Positions 47,404 through 56,949 of a stretch of DNA of 64,000 nucleotides are shown piece after piece. Made by a program: the position numbers and the translations under genes. Each line of letters starts with the position of its first letter. The first letter of the stretch is position 1. Below the pieces are notes generated by a model, which saw only the letters and a program-made list of their open reading frames with translations, was not told where the DNA came from and did not search any database. Where the stretch lies: positions 62,001-126,000 of the forward strand of contig NZ_JAJNAG010000002.1 of assembly GCF_021010575.1 (NCBI RefSeq). The letters are read 5' to 3'. This stretch comes from Limnobaculum eriocheiris. Lineage in GTDB: Bacteria; Pseudomonadota; Gammaproteobacteria; Enterobacterales; Enterobacteriaceae.

Positions 47404-48870
47404 TTAAGAGCGGTCAAACTGCTTAAAGCGCTGCTGTAGCTGGCGCAGCTGGTCGATACGCGCATCATAACGTGCCTGCTTCAGGCTTCCAACCTGAACT
47501 GAGGAACTGGCGGTAGTCAGCATATTAATTGCCTGATCGAGGCGTCCTACCAATGCCATGCTTTCAGCTCGGGCAGCCAGCTCTTCATCTCGTAATCCCT
47601 GATCGGCCGCGGCTTTAGCCAGCAAGTCCCAACCGTTAGGGTCTTCCGGATGGCTATAGGTATAACGGTTAAGCAGCGTGGTAGCTTTAGCGGCCTGACG
47701 CGCTTCGACATAGGCATTACCCAGATTGAGCTGTAACACCGCACTGTTTGGCTGGCTCTTAATCGCTTGTTCTAAGCGACTAACGGCTTGTGGGGCGCGG
47801 TTTTGCTCCAGATCGATATCGGTGGCCAGATCCAGAAACCAAATATTATTGGGTTGTTGGGTTAACAGTGGCTGAATAATGTTGCGAGCTGCATCGTACT
47901 GCTTGGATTTGTAATAGAGAATAGCCTGACCATATTTTCCAGCCATTTGTTCACGGGCGTTGCCTTTTTTATAGTCGTCCAGCATAAACTGGCTTAACCC
48001 ATCCATATCGCCGTACATGCCCAATACGCGCAGTTTAGCAAACAGATAATCCTGAGAGGAGGCAACGACTTTATGACCCAGCTGTTCGGCTCGTGTGCGA
48101 GTATCTGACATTCGGCTGTCCGGCATGGGGTGCGTCAGTAACATTTCTGGTGGTTTGCTGGCATAGCGATATTTGTCTGCCAGTTTTTGCATAAAGTCCG
48201 GCATGGCCATGGGGTCAAAACCGGCACGTTGCAGTACGCGGATGCCAATACGGTCGGCTTCCTGCTCATTGGACTGGGTAAAACTAATCATGCCCTGTTG
48301 GGTTCCTGCAATGGTGGTGCTTAATGCCGCCATACCCGCCTGAGGGTTGGCCATGGCCAGTAAAATAGAGCCTAAAGCGCCTACCCAGGTAAGCGGCGCA
48401 TTACGCTGTTGCTCTTCCATGGCCCGAGCTAAATGGCGTTGAGTGACGTGGGAGATTTCGTGAGCCATGACTGAAGCCAGCTGGCTCTCGTTATCCGTTT
48501 CGCGAAACAGTGAAGAGTGCAGCACCACATTACCGCCAAAAAAAGCAAAGGCGTTGATCTCATTATTTTGAATGAGATAAAAGTGAAAGGGCGTTCTTAC
48601 CGCATCGGCTTTGGCAACCAGCTTCTGGCCCAGGCTGTTAATGTAATCCGTCAACAGGGGATCGTAAATCAGTGGTGCACCGGAACGCAGCTGCCGCAGG
48701 TAAAAGTCACCCATCAGCAGTTCTTGATTAATACTGAGGGTACCACCGGCAGTGGTACCAATGTCCGGCAGGTCGCTGGTAGTATCGGCAATAACAGGAA
48801 TGACCGGGCTGCATAGCAGCGTACTACCTAATAGGGTGACGAGTAAGGATTTACCAAAACGGGTAGACAT
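47404..48870 (-). CDS. bepA: Beta-barrel assembly-enhancing protease BepA
   Basis: A periplasmic M48 metalloprotease that helps LptD assembly and degrades stalled outer-membrane proteins. It has 488 residues (E. coli 487), with a signal peptide ending near VIA (residue 28). The zinc motif is [12 protein letters not shown] with a downstream Glu in [13 protein letters not shown] repeats fill residues about 310-480 ([18 protein letters not shown] and others). yfgD follows on the same strand. Confidence 0.95.
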   Translation of the reverse strand: MSTRFGKSLLVTLLGSTLLCSPVIPVIADTTSDLPDIGTTAGGTLSINQELLMGDFYLRQLRSGAPLIYDPLLTDYINSLGQKLVAKADAVRTPFHFYLIQNNEINAFAFFGGNVVLHSSLFRETDNESQLASVMAHEISHVTQRHLARAMEEQQRNAPLTWVGALGSILLAMANPQAGMAALSTTIAGTQQGMISFTQSNEQEADRIGIRVLQRAGFDPMAMPDFMQKLADKYRYASKPPEMLLTHPMPDSRMSDTRTRAEQLGHKVVASSQDYLFAKLRVLGMYGDMDGLSQFMLDDYKKGNAREQMAGKYGQAILYYKSKQYDAARNIIQPLLTQQPNNIWFLDLATDIDLEQNRAPQAVSRLEQAIKSQPNSAVLQLNLGNAYVEARQAAKATTLLNRYTYSHPEDPNGWDLLAKAAADQGLRDEELAARAESMALVGRLDQAINMLTTASSSVQVGSLKQARYDARIDQLRQLQQRFKQFDRS

Positions 48871-49285
48871 ATCGATATCAATTCCAGAAGTTATATTAAC
48901 CTACAGAACACACTCTGATGCTGGTGCAGTAAGAGCTGTTTTCCCTAAATTTACATTTGCCTGTATTTTCCCGAGAAAACCATCGGGTTACCTTAAATCT
49001 TATCGTGTTAACAGTCGGTTTGTTGCTATTATAGCGATAGCTCCGGTTAACCATTCTTCAGTATGCAATACATGATAAATTATCACTGTTATGCGGCGGT
49101 TGCACCGAATAACTGAAGCTTATGTTGAGGCATTTCCGAGTGATGGTTTACTCGCCTGATTATGTAGACAACGAATATCATATTTTGTCCTGTCTATTTC
49201 TGTTCTTCCTATAGGTTTTTTGATTTGAATCTATATGAAGCACTGAAACAGATTCAATGAAAGGTTTTCTCCCCCGGAGGTTGTT
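48871..49285. other. Divergent bepA/perM intergenic region
   Basis: These 415 bp lie between divergent genes and must hold both promoters. No further gene, repeat arm or RNA element is evident. A CGGAGG Shine-Dalgarno of perM lies at 49275-49280. Confidence 0.5.
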
Positions 49286-50353
49286 ATGTTGGAGATGTTG
49301 TCTCGCTGGTATCGCCGGCGTTTCACTGACCCCCAGGCCGTGGCATTGCTAATTATTTTAGTCGTAGGCTTCGGTATTATCTATTTTTTCCATGGCATTT
49401 TGGCTCCGCTGTTGGTGGCGATTGTACTGGCCTATTTGTTGGAATGGCCAACCACCAAAATACAGGATATGGGGCTTTCTCGTGGGTTAGCCGCCACCAG
49501 CGTAATTATCCTGTTTGGTGGAATCATGTGTGTCGCCATTCTGGTGGTGATGCCGGCAGCATGGCAGCAAGGGGTTAATCTGGTGGCGGATATGCCGAAG
49601 ATGCTTAATCGCTTTCATGATTTTGCCGCAACGCTTCCTGCCCGTTATCCGGCATTGGTTGATGCCGGTATCATTGATTTGTTTGCGGAGAATCTGCGTA
49701 CCAAACTGGCCGGGTTGGCAGATTCGGTAGTGAAATACTCTATGGCATCACTCATGGGGCTGTTAACGCTGGCGATCTATTTGATCCTGGTGCCGCTGAT
49801 GACCTTCTTTTTGCTGAAAGATAAGCGGCAGATGATTTATGCAGTACACCGCATATTACCCCACAACCGTGGATTAGCTGGCAAGGTCTGGCTGGAGATG
49901 AATCAGCAAATCACTAACTATATTCGCGGTAAAGTGGTTGAGATTGTGATCGTGGGTGTGGCGACTTATCTGGTGTTCTGGTTTATGGATATGCGTTATT
50001 CCCTGTTGCTGGCAGTGCTGGTCGGGATATCGGTGTTAATTCCTTACATTGGCGCGGTACTGATCACCATACCGGTGTTTATTGTGGCACTGTTTCAGTG
50101 GGGGATTGGGCCTGATTTCTGGACGCTGGTCATTGCCTATCTGGTGGTGCAGGGGCTGGACAGTAACTTGCTGGTGCCATTTTTATTCTCAGAGGCAGTT
50201 AACCTGCATCCGTTGGTGATTATTCTGTCGGTCGTTATTTTTGGTGGGCTGTGGGGTTTTTGGGGGGTGTTCTTTGCCATCCCTCTGGCCACTCTGGTTA
50301 AAGCGGTCATTCATGTCTGGCCCGACGATCTGATTGCCGAGAACCTGCGCTAA
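49286..50353 (+). CDS. perM: AI-2E family permease PerM
   Basis: A 355-residue inner-membrane protein (E. coli PerM 353) with about eight hydrophobic segments in the AI-2E transporter family pattern: FHGILAPLLVAIVLAYLLEW at the N-terminus, then NYIRGKVVEIVIVG and FWGVFFAIPLATLVKAV. Its substrate in E. coli is not known. It is divergent from bepA and convergent with bcp. Confidence 0.92.
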   Translation: MLEMLSRWYRRRFTDPQAVALLIILVVGFGIIYFFHGILAPLLVAIVLAYLLEWPTTKIQDMGLSRGLAATSVIILFGGIMCVAILVVMPAAWQQGVNLVADMPKMLNRFHDFAATLPARYPALVDAGIIDLFAENLRTKLAGLADSVVKYSMASLMGLLTLAIYLILVPLMTFFLLKDKRQMIYAVHRILPHNRGLAGKVWLEMNQQITNYIRGKVVEIVIVGVATYLVFWFMDMRYSLLLAVLVGISVLIPYIGAVLITIPVFIVALFQWGIGPDFWTLVIAYLVVQGLDSNLLVPFLFSEAVNLHPLVIILSVVIFGGLWGFWGVFFAIPLATLVKAVIHVWPDDLIAENLR

Positions 50354-50369
50354 TAAAGGCGAAACAAAC

Positions 50370-50400
50370 AACGGCTACCTCCCCTGATGGGGTAGCCGTT
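50370..50400. terminator. Bidirectional terminator between perM and bcp
   Basis: AACGGCTACC and GGTAGCCGTT form a perfect 10-bp stem with further CCCC/GGGG pairing inside, between the convergent perM and bcp genes. Confidence 0.85.
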
Positions 50401-50414
50401 GCTATAAAAATCCG

Positions 50415-50888
50415 TCAACCTTTACCGTTCAGATAGTTAAGTACAATCTCGTGGTGGTTGTTGGTTTTGAAATCATCAAAGACTTTTTCAATTTTTCCGT
50501 CAGTGCCAACTAAGAAACTGATGCGATGAATACCGTCATAGGTTTTACCCATAAAGGTTTTCTCACCCCAAACGCCAAACAGTTCGGAAACTTGATGTTC
50601 CTCGTCAGAAAGTAGCGTAAAGTTCAGCAGGTCTCTTTCAACAAAGCGGGACAGCTTTTCTGGTTTATCTGTGCTGATACCCAGAATGTCCACGCCAAGT
50701 TTTTTCAGTTCATCCATGTTATCCCGTAATCCGCAGGCTTGTACGGTACAGCCTGGTGTCATAGCTTTTGGATAAAAATAGATAAGAACTCTCTGCCCTT
50801 GGAAATCACTCAGGCTGATATCTTCACCATCTTGATCCGGGAGTGTAAATTCAGGGGCGGTATCACCGGCTTTTAATGGGTTTATCAC
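50415..50888 (-). CDS. bcp: Thioredoxin-dependent thiol peroxidase Bcp
   Basis: A peroxiredoxin Q that reduces H2O2 and organic hydroperoxides. It has 157 residues (E. coli 156). The peroxidatic Cys47 in MTPGCTVQACGLRD has the resolving Cys52 five residues on, the atypical 2-Cys arrangement. It is 16 bp downstream of gcvR on the same strand, as in E. coli. Confidence 0.95.
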   Translation of the reverse strand: MINPLKAGDTAPEFTLPDQDGEDISLSDFQGQRVLIYFYPKAMTPGCTVQACGLRDNMDELKKLGVDILGISTDKPEKLSRFVERDLLNFTLLSDEEHQVSELFGVWGEKTFMGKTYDGIHRISFLVGTDGKIEKVFDDFKTNNHHEIVLNYLNGKG

Positions 50889-50904
50889 TAGTTCCGTCCT
50901 TTTT

Positions 50905-51456
50905 TCATGCTTGTGGATTGATTACGATGTTAATACTGCCTTGTGCATTTAGTTCTGTACAGAGGCAATAGAAATCTTGTTCAACCTTTTTATGCGTGCC
51001 GGTCAGGGCACTGTGTAATGTAATCTCAATATAAAGCTTAGCTTCTTTTGTTATTTCGCAAATGCTGGTTTTGGAAGTAAGTTCAGCAATGCTGGTTTCT
51101 GCTGCATCAAATAAGTTGGTAAATCGTTCAATTAAGTGGGGGGAGTCTTTTACCTCTACTTTTACCCACATCGTAACCGGCATGGGAGGGCGAGGATGTT
51201 GAGTTGTGCGCTTCATCACAATCAATAGCTCTAATTCCACCCCTTTTTGTGGCAAAGTAGATTCGAGCAGCATCATGGCGCTCCATCCACCGGAAAGCAG
51301 CATAATAAAAGTAAACTCTTCACCCAACAGTGCCAGACGGCTATCCTCTATATTACAGCCGCAGCTACTGACGTGCCGGGTAATAGTGTTGACTATTCCC
51401 GGGCGATCGGTACCCAAGGCGGTAATGACAAGGTAATATTCAGATTGCTGTGGCAC
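50905..51456 (-). CDS. gcvR: Glycine cleavage system regulator GcvR
   Basis: A 183-residue protein (E. coli 190) with two ACT domains (ALGTDRPGIVNTITRHVSSCG near the start, VKVEVKDSPHLIERFTNLFD in the second half). In E. coli it binds GcvA and represses gcvTHP when glycine is low. It is divergent from dapA and precedes bcp, which is the conserved order. Confidence 0.93.
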   Translation of the reverse strand: MPQQSEYYLVITALGTDRPGIVNTITRHVSSCGCNIEDSRLALLGEEFTFIMLLSGGWSAMMLLESTLPQKGVELELLIVMKRTTQHPRPPMPVTMWVKVEVKDSPHLIERFTNLFDAAETSIAELTSKTSICEITKEAKLYIEITLHSALTGTHKKVEQDFYCLCTELNAQGSINIVINPQA

Positions 51457-51600
51457 GTTAAAACTTCCTGTCTGAAAATGGTGATACTATGGTAAACATA
51501 AAAAAATCACCCAGACAAGCAGTTAGAGTGATGTTGTTGCTTGCTTTTCGCTATTGGTCAAAAGTACCATGTTCGATATGTCTATTAAGGGGAATCGCTT

Positions 51601-52479
51601 ATGTTTACGGGAAGTATGGTTGCACTGGTTACGCCAATGGACTCAACAGGTTCAGTTGACCGCGCCAGTTTGAAAAAACTGATTGATTATCATGTGGCTA
51701 GCGGCACTGTCGCAATAGTTTCCGTAGGCACCACCGGGGAATCAGCCACGCTTAATCATAATGAGCATGTTGATGTGGTGAAATTAACGTTAGAATTAGC
51801 CGATGGTCGTATTCCTGTTATCGCCGGAACGGGCGCTAACGCGACGGCAGAAGCCATTTCTTTGACTCAGCATTTCAACGATACCGGTGTTATCGGTTGT
51901 TTGTCCGTAACACCCTATTACAATAAGCCAACTCAGGAAGGTTTATTCCAGCATTTTAAAGCGATTGCCGAGCATACTGATTTGCCTCAAATCCTTTATA
52001 ATGTTCCTGGTCGTACCGGTTGTGATATGTTACCTGAAACCGTTGCCCGTTTAGCGGAAGTGCCAAACATTGTTGCATTGAAAGATGCAACCGGTAACTT
52101 AAGCCGGGTTAGCCAGACTCAGGCACTGGTAGGAAATGATTTTAAATTACTCAGCGGCGATGATGCGACCTCTTTAGAGTTTATGCAGTTGGGTGGTCAC
52201 GGTGTGATTTCCGTTACGGCAAACGTTGCTGCGCGTGAAATCGCGAAATTATGTGAATTGGCTGCACAAGGAAACTTTGCTGAAGCCCGTTGTCTTAATG
52301 AACGGATAATGCCTTTACATCTGAAATTGTTTGTTGAATCCAACCCAATTCCAGTGAAGTGGGCATGTTACCGTTTGGGTTTAATTGCTGATGATACAAT
52401 GCGGTTACCAATGACTCCGCTGGCGCAAAGTGCCCGGCCGATAGTTGAACAGGCGTTAAAGTCTGCTGGTTTGCTATAA
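51601..52479 (+). CDS. dapA: 4-hydroxy-tetrahydrodipicolinate synthase
   Basis: Condenses pyruvate with aspartate semialdehyde, the first step of the lysine/diaminopimelate branch. It has 292 residues, the E. coli length. The active-site lysine is in [14 protein letters not shown], the catalytic tyrosine in [11 protein letters not shown], and the TTGE motif in [17 protein letters not shown] lies 6 bp or so upstream. bamC follows 16 bp later in the same operon. Confidence 0.97.
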   Translation: MFTGSMVALVTPMDSTGSVDRASLKKLIDYHVASGTVAIVSVGTTGESATLNHNEHVDVVKLTLELADGRIPVIAGTGANATAEAISLTQHFNDTGVIGCLSVTPYYNKPTQEGLFQHFKAIAEHTDLPQILYNVPGRTGCDMLPETVARLAEVPNIVALKDATGNLSRVSQTQALVGNDFKLLSGDDATSLEFMQLGGHGVISVTANVAAREIAKLCELAAQGNFAEARCLNERIMPLHLKLFVESNPIPVKWACYRLGLIADDTMRLPMTPLAQSARPIVEQALKSAGLL

Positions 52480-52495
52480 ATTTTAGGAAAAATTA

Positions 52496-53533
52496 ATGGT
52501 TCATTCATTACAGAAAATAGTTGGTGTCTCGCTGGTTGTGTTGCTGGCTGCTTGTTCTAACGATCAAACATATAAGCATCAGGTAAGTGGCGATGAAGAC
52601 TATTTAAAAGCCCCTGCGTTAAAGGAATTACGCGCGCCGGCAGGAATGATATTGCCTGTCCAGAACGGTCAATATGCGGTAAGTAACCGCGCTGTTTCAG
52701 CGGGCAACGTTGGTTTAGCACTGGATATTCGTCCGCCATCTCAGCCTTTGGCTCTGATGACCGGGTCACGAGTACAGTACAGCGCCAATACCGCCACGCT
52801 TTCATTAGAGAACAGCAGCAAGAATCAGGCACTTTGGTCGCAGGTTATTGCCGTTCTTGAGCAGAAAGGTTATCGCATTGCCGATCGCCAGGATGCCAAT
52901 CAGACGCTGACGACTGACTGGGTTAACTGGCAGCGTAGTGATGAAAACGTTGCGCACACGGCTCGTTATCAGATAGCGGTTCAGCCTCAAGGCTATCAGA
53001 ATCAGCTATCAGTCAAAGTGCTGGAACTGAAAGCGGGCGATAAGACAGTGTCTGACGCGGCGTCTATGCAGCGTTACAGCATCAGTATGTTGAATGCCAT
53101 TACTGAAGGATTAGATAAAACTCAGAGCAATTTGAGTTCCCGGCAGGCAGCAAAAGCGGGTGGCAGTATTGTTCTGCAATCTGCTCATGACGATACCGGT
53201 CTGCCGGTCGTGATTGTACGCGCGCCTTATACTAACGTTTGGGAACGTCTGCCAACGGTGCTGGAAAGTGTGGGCATGAAGATCAACGATCGTAACAAGC
53301 AACTGGGCTTAATTACAGTGACCTTCAAGTCATCAAACAGCAACTGGGCGGCATTGAGTGTGTCAAATCCAGATTTGAAAAACGGTGATTACAAAATTCA
53401 GGTGGGTGATTTAGATAACCGCAGTAGCCTGCAATTTAGTACCGATAAAGGCCAGGTGTTGAAAGAGTCAGAAAACAGCGCACTGGTTACGGTTCTGCAA
53501 TCCGCGTTTAACCATAGCTCGATAGCTGAATAA
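52496..53533 (+). CDS. bamC: Outer membrane protein assembly factor BamC
   Basis: A lipoprotein of the BAM complex, 345 residues (E. coli 344). Lipobox LLAAC (Cys20). The unstructured N-terminal stretch that binds BamD follows (YLKAPALKELRAPAGMILP). Two helix-grip domains come next, in the regions around WVNWQRSDENVAHTARY and IVRAPYTNVWERLPTVLESVG. It is co-transcribed with dapA and ends in a strong terminator before purC. Confidence 0.95.
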   Translation: MVHSLQKIVGVSLVVLLAACSNDQTYKHQVSGDEDYLKAPALKELRAPAGMILPVQNGQYAVSNRAVSAGNVGLALDIRPPSQPLALMTGSRVQYSANTATLSLENSSKNQALWSQVIAVLEQKGYRIADRQDANQTLTTDWVNWQRSDENVAHTARYQIAVQPQGYQNQLSVKVLELKAGDKTVSDAASMQRYSISMLNAITEGLDKTQSNLSSRQAAKAGGSIVLQSAHDDTGLPVVIVRAPYTNVWERLPTVLESVGMKINDRNKQLGLITVTFKSSNSNWAALSVSNPDLKNGDYKIQVGDLDNRSSLQFSTDKGQVLKESENSALVTVLQSAFNHSSIAE

Positions 53534-53535
53534 TG

Positions 53536-53562
53536 AAAAAAGGGGCTGAACGCCCCTTTTTT
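53536..53562 (+). terminator. Terminator after bamC
   Basis: AAAAAAGGGGC-TGAAC-GCCCCTTTTTT is a perfect 11-bp stem with a T run, 3 bp after the bamC stop. purC therefore needs its own promoter, or readthrough; no PurR-type palindrome is visible in the remaining 56 bp. Confidence 0.92.
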
Positions 53563-53617
53563 ATTCCACGTTTAGTAATAAAACCATCACATTTGAAATC
53601 AACGGAGAAAACTGAAG

Positions 53618-54331
53618 ATGCAAAAGGTAGCCGAACTTTATCGTGGTAAGGCAAAAACCGTTTATACAACAGAGGATCCGGACCTGCTCGTTCTGGAGTT
53701 TCGTAATGACACTTCAGCCCTGGACGGTGAACGTATTGAGCAGTTCGATCGTAAAGGAATGGTGAATAATAAATTTAACTATTTCATTATGAGCAAGCTG
53801 GAAGAGGCGGGAATTCCGACTCAGATGGTACGTCTGCTTTCTGATACAGAAGTACTGGTTAAGAAGCTGGAGATGGTGCCGGTTGAATGTGTCATTCGTA
53901 ACCGCGCGGCGGGATCTCTGGTGCGTCGTTTAGGCGTAAAAGAGGGAATGGAACTCAGCCCACCGTTATTCGATCTGTTTTTGAAAAACGATGCCATGCA
54001 CGACCCAATGATCAATGAATCTTATTGCACCACCTTTGGCTGGGTGAATGAGTCTAATCTGGCGCGCATGAAAGAGCTAACCTATAAAGCTAACGATGTG
54101 CTGAAAAAGCTGTTTGATGATGCGGGTCTGATTCTGGTGGACTTTAAGCTGGAGTTTGGTCTGTTTAAAGGTGAGATTGTGCTGGGTGATGAGTTCTCCC
54201 CGGACGGTAGCCGCCTGTGGGATAAAACAACGCTTAACAAAATGGATAAAGACCGTTTCCGCCAAAGCCTGGGTGGCTTGATTGAAGCATACGAAGAGGT
54301 AGCACATCGTCTCGGTATTAATTTGGACTAA
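53618..54331 (+). CDS. purC: Phosphoribosylaminoimidazole-succinocarboxamide synthase
   Basis: Joins aspartate to CAIR to give SAICAR. It has 237 residues, the E. coli length. Conserved parts are [66 protein letters not shown] and [14 protein letters not shown]. It follows dapA-bamC, as in E. coli. Confidence 0.97.
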   Translation: MQKVAELYRGKAKTVYTTEDPDLLVLEFRNDTSALDGERIEQFDRKGMVNNKFNYFIMSKLEEAGIPTQMVRLLSDTEVLVKKLEMVPVECVIRNRAAGSLVRRLGVKEGMELSPPLFDLFLKNDAMHDPMINESYCTTFGWVNESNLARMKELTYKANDVLKKLFDDAGLILVDFKLEFGLFKGEIVLGDEFSPDGSRLWDKTTLNKMDKDRFRQSLGGLIEAYEEVAHRLGINLD

Positions 54332-54366
54332 TTGCGCAATCGATTTCGTAATCTCAGCGTTACTGT

Positions 54367-54392
54367 TAAAAGCCGGTTTATCCGGCTTTTTG
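54367..54392 (+). terminator. Terminator after purC
   Basis: AAAAGCCGG and CCGGCTTTT form a 9-bp stem with a 5-nt loop and a terminal T run, 36 bp after the purC stop. Confidence 0.88.
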
Positions 54393-54547
54393 CTTGTCTG
54401 GCGATAGGGGCTTTCACAATAAAATGTTACTTCATTATCTGTTTTATCCTGCATCAGTAGGGCTTTTTATGTTTTGCTGCATATACTCAGGTTATATAAT
54501 GTAACGACAGGCCTGAATTATGGCCGTTGATAATGAGAGACAAGATT

Positions 54548-55423
54548 ATGCGTTGGCAAGGTCGTCGGGAAAGCGATAACGTTGAAGATCGTCGCAGTGA
54601 GTCAGGTGGTTTTTCACGCGGAATGGGCGGCGGCGGTATGCGGGTGCCCAGAGGTAAAGGTGGATTGGTTCTGCTGGTAGTGGTGCTGGTGGCAGGATAC
54701 TACGGTGTAGATCTGACTCCATTACTAAACGGTGGCGATATACAACCTACGCAGCAAAGCCAGGCTCTTTCTCCGCAGGATAACGAAAAAGCTAAATTTA
54801 CCTCGGTGGTACTGGCCTCAACGGAAGATGCCTGGAAGGCTATCTTTAAAAGAGAGGGCAGCAACTATCAGGACCCTAAACTGGTGCTGTATCGCGGTGC
54901 TACCCGTACTGGTTGCGGTACCGGCGAATCGGTGATGGGGCCGTTCTACTGCCCGGTAGATAAGACCGTCTATATCGATCTGTCATTCTATCAGGATATG
55001 GAAACTCGTCTGAAAGCCGGTGGTGACTTTGCCCAGGCCTATGTTGTTGCTCATGAAGTTGGCCATCATGTACAAAACCTGATGGGCATCGCTAATAAAG
55101 TTCGCGCCATGCAGCAGCAGGTCCGTAGTCAGGCTGAAGTGAATCGTCTTTCTGTTAAGCAGGAACTGCAGGCAGACTGTTTTGCCGGGGTCTGGGGGCA
55201 CAGTATGCAAAAGCAGCAGGTACTGGAAATGGGCGATATGGAAGAGGCGCTTAACGCTGCCCAGGCGATTGGTGACGATCGTCTGCAAAAGCAAAGCAGT
55301 GGCCGCGTGATTCCGGATAGTTTTACTCACGGTACCTCACAACAGCGTTATACCTGGTTCAAACGCGGTTTTGATTCGGGTGATTTCCGCCAGTGTGATA
55401 CTTTCTCGACCGATAAACTGTAA
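54548..55423 (+). CDS. ypfJ: Putative neutral zinc metallopeptidase YpfJ
   Basis: A 291-residue membrane-anchored protein. The ATG at 54548 is preferred because [16 protein letters not shown] matches the E. coli start and AGAGA lies 7 bp upstream. A glycine-rich cytoplasmic start leads to a single membrane helix ([18 protein letters not shown]). The metalloprotease motif [12 protein letters not shown] follows, with a later Glu in [13 protein letters not shown]. The end ISTRGTSQQRY-type region reads [21 protein letters not shown]. The substrate is unknown. In E. coli it lies between purC and tmcA, as here except for the inserted genes. Confidence 0.92.
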   Translation: MRWQGRRESDNVEDRRSESGGFSRGMGGGGMRVPRGKGGLVLLVVVLVAGYYGVDLTPLLNGGDIQPTQQSQALSPQDNEKAKFTSVVLASTEDAWKAIFKREGSNYQDPKLVLYRGATRTGCGTGESVMGPFYCPVDKTVYIDLSFYQDMETRLKAGGDFAQAYVVAHEVGHHVQNLMGIANKVRAMQQQVRSQAEVNRLSVKQELQADCFAGVWGHSMQKQQVLEMGDMEEALNAAQAIGDDRLQKQSSGRVIPDSFTHGTSQQRYTWFKRGFDSGDFRQCDTFSTDKL

Positions 55424-55519
55424 CGCTTTTGATTATTTGCGGTATGATGAATATCGGCAGTTATTAGCCGATATTCATCAAGCAATCATTTGTATCATCA
55501 TTTATGAGAACTACCGCAA

Positions 55520-55972
55520 ATGCCCAGTATTGACCCCACACTCATCATCTTGCTGGTATTGGCCGGGTTAGGTATTCTTAGCCATAACAATACAGTCACT
55601 ATCGCCATTCTTGTTCTGCTTATCCTGCGCCTTACGCCACTTGAAGCTGCATTTCCGATGGTACAAAAATATGGATTAACCTTGGGTATTACCATATTAA
55701 CTATCGCTGTAATGACCCCATTGGCTAACGGCAAAATGAGCCCGGCCATGCTGTTACAGGTGTTTGTTAACTGGAAGTCGATAGTGGCAATCATTATCGG
55801 GATTGCCGTTGCCTGGCTGGGAGGGCGAGGGGTAACGCTGATGACCAGTCAGCCTACCATCGTGGCGGGGCTACTGATTGGTACTATTATTGGCGTGGCA
55901 TTTTTTCGCGGAGTGCCGGTTGGCCCATTAATTGCTGCCGGGATGGTATCACTGATTGTTGGTCGAACCTGA
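55520..55972 (+). CDS. yeaL: UPF0756 / DUF441 membrane protein YeaL
   Basis: A 150-residue membrane protein (E. coli YeaL 148) with four or five hydrophobic segments. Conserved [28 protein letters not shown] and [13 protein letters not shown] match closely. The function is unknown. E. coli yeaL is elsewhere, so this is a local insertion between ypfJ and tmcA. It is convergent with the MarA-like gene, and their 3' ends overlap by 24 bp. Confidence 0.9.
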   Translation: MPSIDPTLIILLVLAGLGILSHNNTVTIAILVLLILRLTPLEAAFPMVQKYGLTLGITILTIAVMTPLANGKMSPAMLLQVFVNWKSIVAIIIGIAVAWLGGRGVTLMTSQPTIVAGLLIGTIIGVAFFRGVPVGPLIAAGMVSLIVGRT

Positions 55973-56308
55973 TGATCGATTGGTTAGCGAAAATCGACGA
56001 TAGCGGGATGGCGAGGTTGCGAAATACTTTTTAAACGCCCGACAAAAGCTTTGTTGCGAGTCAAACTGATATTTTGCCGCGACATCTGCCACGGTTACCC
56101 GGCTCTTTTTTAGTTCGCAGGCGGCGTTATTCAGTCGTTGCATACGAATATAAGAAGCAAGTGGATAACCGGTAATGCTCTTAAACATTCGCTGCAAGTG
56201 CCAGGGTGAATAGCCGGATCTTGATGCGACAGTTTTGATATTCAGGGGTTCCTGAAGATTATCTTCAATCCAGTTGGTAAGCTGATTAATGACATTAGCG
56301 TGGAACAT
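55949..56308 (-). CDS. MarA/Rob-like AraC family regulator (second copy)
   Basis: A 119-residue stand-alone AraC DNA-binding domain. The ATG at 56308 is chosen since AGGAGGG lies 6 bp upstream; a longer frame reaches 56446 but overlaps the azoR remnant. It is clearly paralogous to the 107-residue regulator at 10730-11053: [20 protein letters not shown] against WIESHLEEPLNVKRVASKSG, and YQFDSQQSF in both. It has a short extra C-terminal tail. It is 37 bp downstream of the decayed azoR gene on the same strand, so it may once have been co-transcribed with it. Confidence 0.85.
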   Translation of the reverse strand: MFHANVINQLTNWIEDNLQEPLNIKTVASRSGYSPWHLQRMFKSITGYPLASYIRMQRLNNAACELKKSRVTVADVAAKYQFDSQQSFCRAFKKYFATSPSRYRRFSLTNRSSGSTNNQ

Positions 56309-56345
56309 GGTTTTTCCCTCCTGGGAGTTAGAGTCTGGTTGTGAT

Positions 56346-56682
56346 TCAGGCTGGTTGCGCAATTGCTTGTAAATTAAATATCTGTCTGATTTGCTGCATA
56401 GCGTTAGCCATTGCCACGTCTCTACCGGGATGAGACATACTGACACCCTCCGCCCGAACGATATGAATGTCCTTTAAACCTAATGTACCCAGCATAGAAA
56501 CCAGATAGGGCTCCTGAAAATCGTGGGTTAAACCTTCACATGACTGTAGATACCACCGCGTGATGAGGCAATAAACACCGGTCGGTCTTTCAGTAAACCA
56601 ACCGGGCCGCCAGATGCGTAACGGAACGTTTTTCCTGCCTGACAAATCAGGTCCAGCCAGGTTTTCAGATGACTGGAGATAG
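56346..56682 (-). pseudogene. Decayed FMN-dependent NADH-azoreductase gene (azoR-like)
   Basis: Reading the minus strand and shifting frame once recovers an AzoR-like protein from its middle to its end: ISSHLKTWLDL, GKTFRYASGGPVGLLKDRP, VFIASSRGGIYS, then after a frameshift DFQEPYLVSMLGTLGLKD, HIVRAEGVSMS and a terminal helix, stop at 56346. The N-terminal FMN-binding half is missing: the homology ends at about 56682, exactly where a LysR remnant on the other strand begins. The gene is therefore deleted as well as frameshifted. Confidence 0.78.
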
Positions 56683-56877
56683 AGTGGTGTTACGTTAATT
56701 CCGGAATATGACTGTTACAAAGCCATCAATGACGGACGGCTGGTGCAGGTATTACCGCAGTGGCGTTCACCATCCACTCACGTTCATGCCATTTTTGCTT
56801 CCAGCAAAGGGCTGTCTCTGGTTTGCCGTACCTTTCTGGATTATATGGCTGAACAGCTACGTCTCAGATTTAACTGA
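56683..56877 (+). pseudogene. C-terminal remnant of a LysR family regulator
   Basis: The plus-strand frame encodes GVTLIPEYDCYKAINDGRLV, then QVLPQW, HVHAIFASSKGLS and TFLDYMAEQLRLRFN before the TGA at 56875-56877. This is the end of a LysR substrate-binding domain (usual form G..LLPEY, G.LV.VLP.W, A.F.S.....P..R.F.DF..E.L). A TAG at 56680 closes the frame upstream, and the DNA-binding domain is absent. It abuts the azoR remnant on the opposite strand, so one deletion removed the 5' halves of a divergent lysR/azoR pair. Confidence 0.75.
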
Positions 56878-56949
56878 TATGTATTCGTCAATATTATGAA
56901 TATAATCAGCCATCAAAAAACGAATAAATCATAAAGTGATAGCCCAGCG

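Noticed and set aside
53563-53617. PurR operator before purC
   Set aside because: E. coli purC has one, but no GCAAACG-type palindrome is visible between the bamC terminator and purC.
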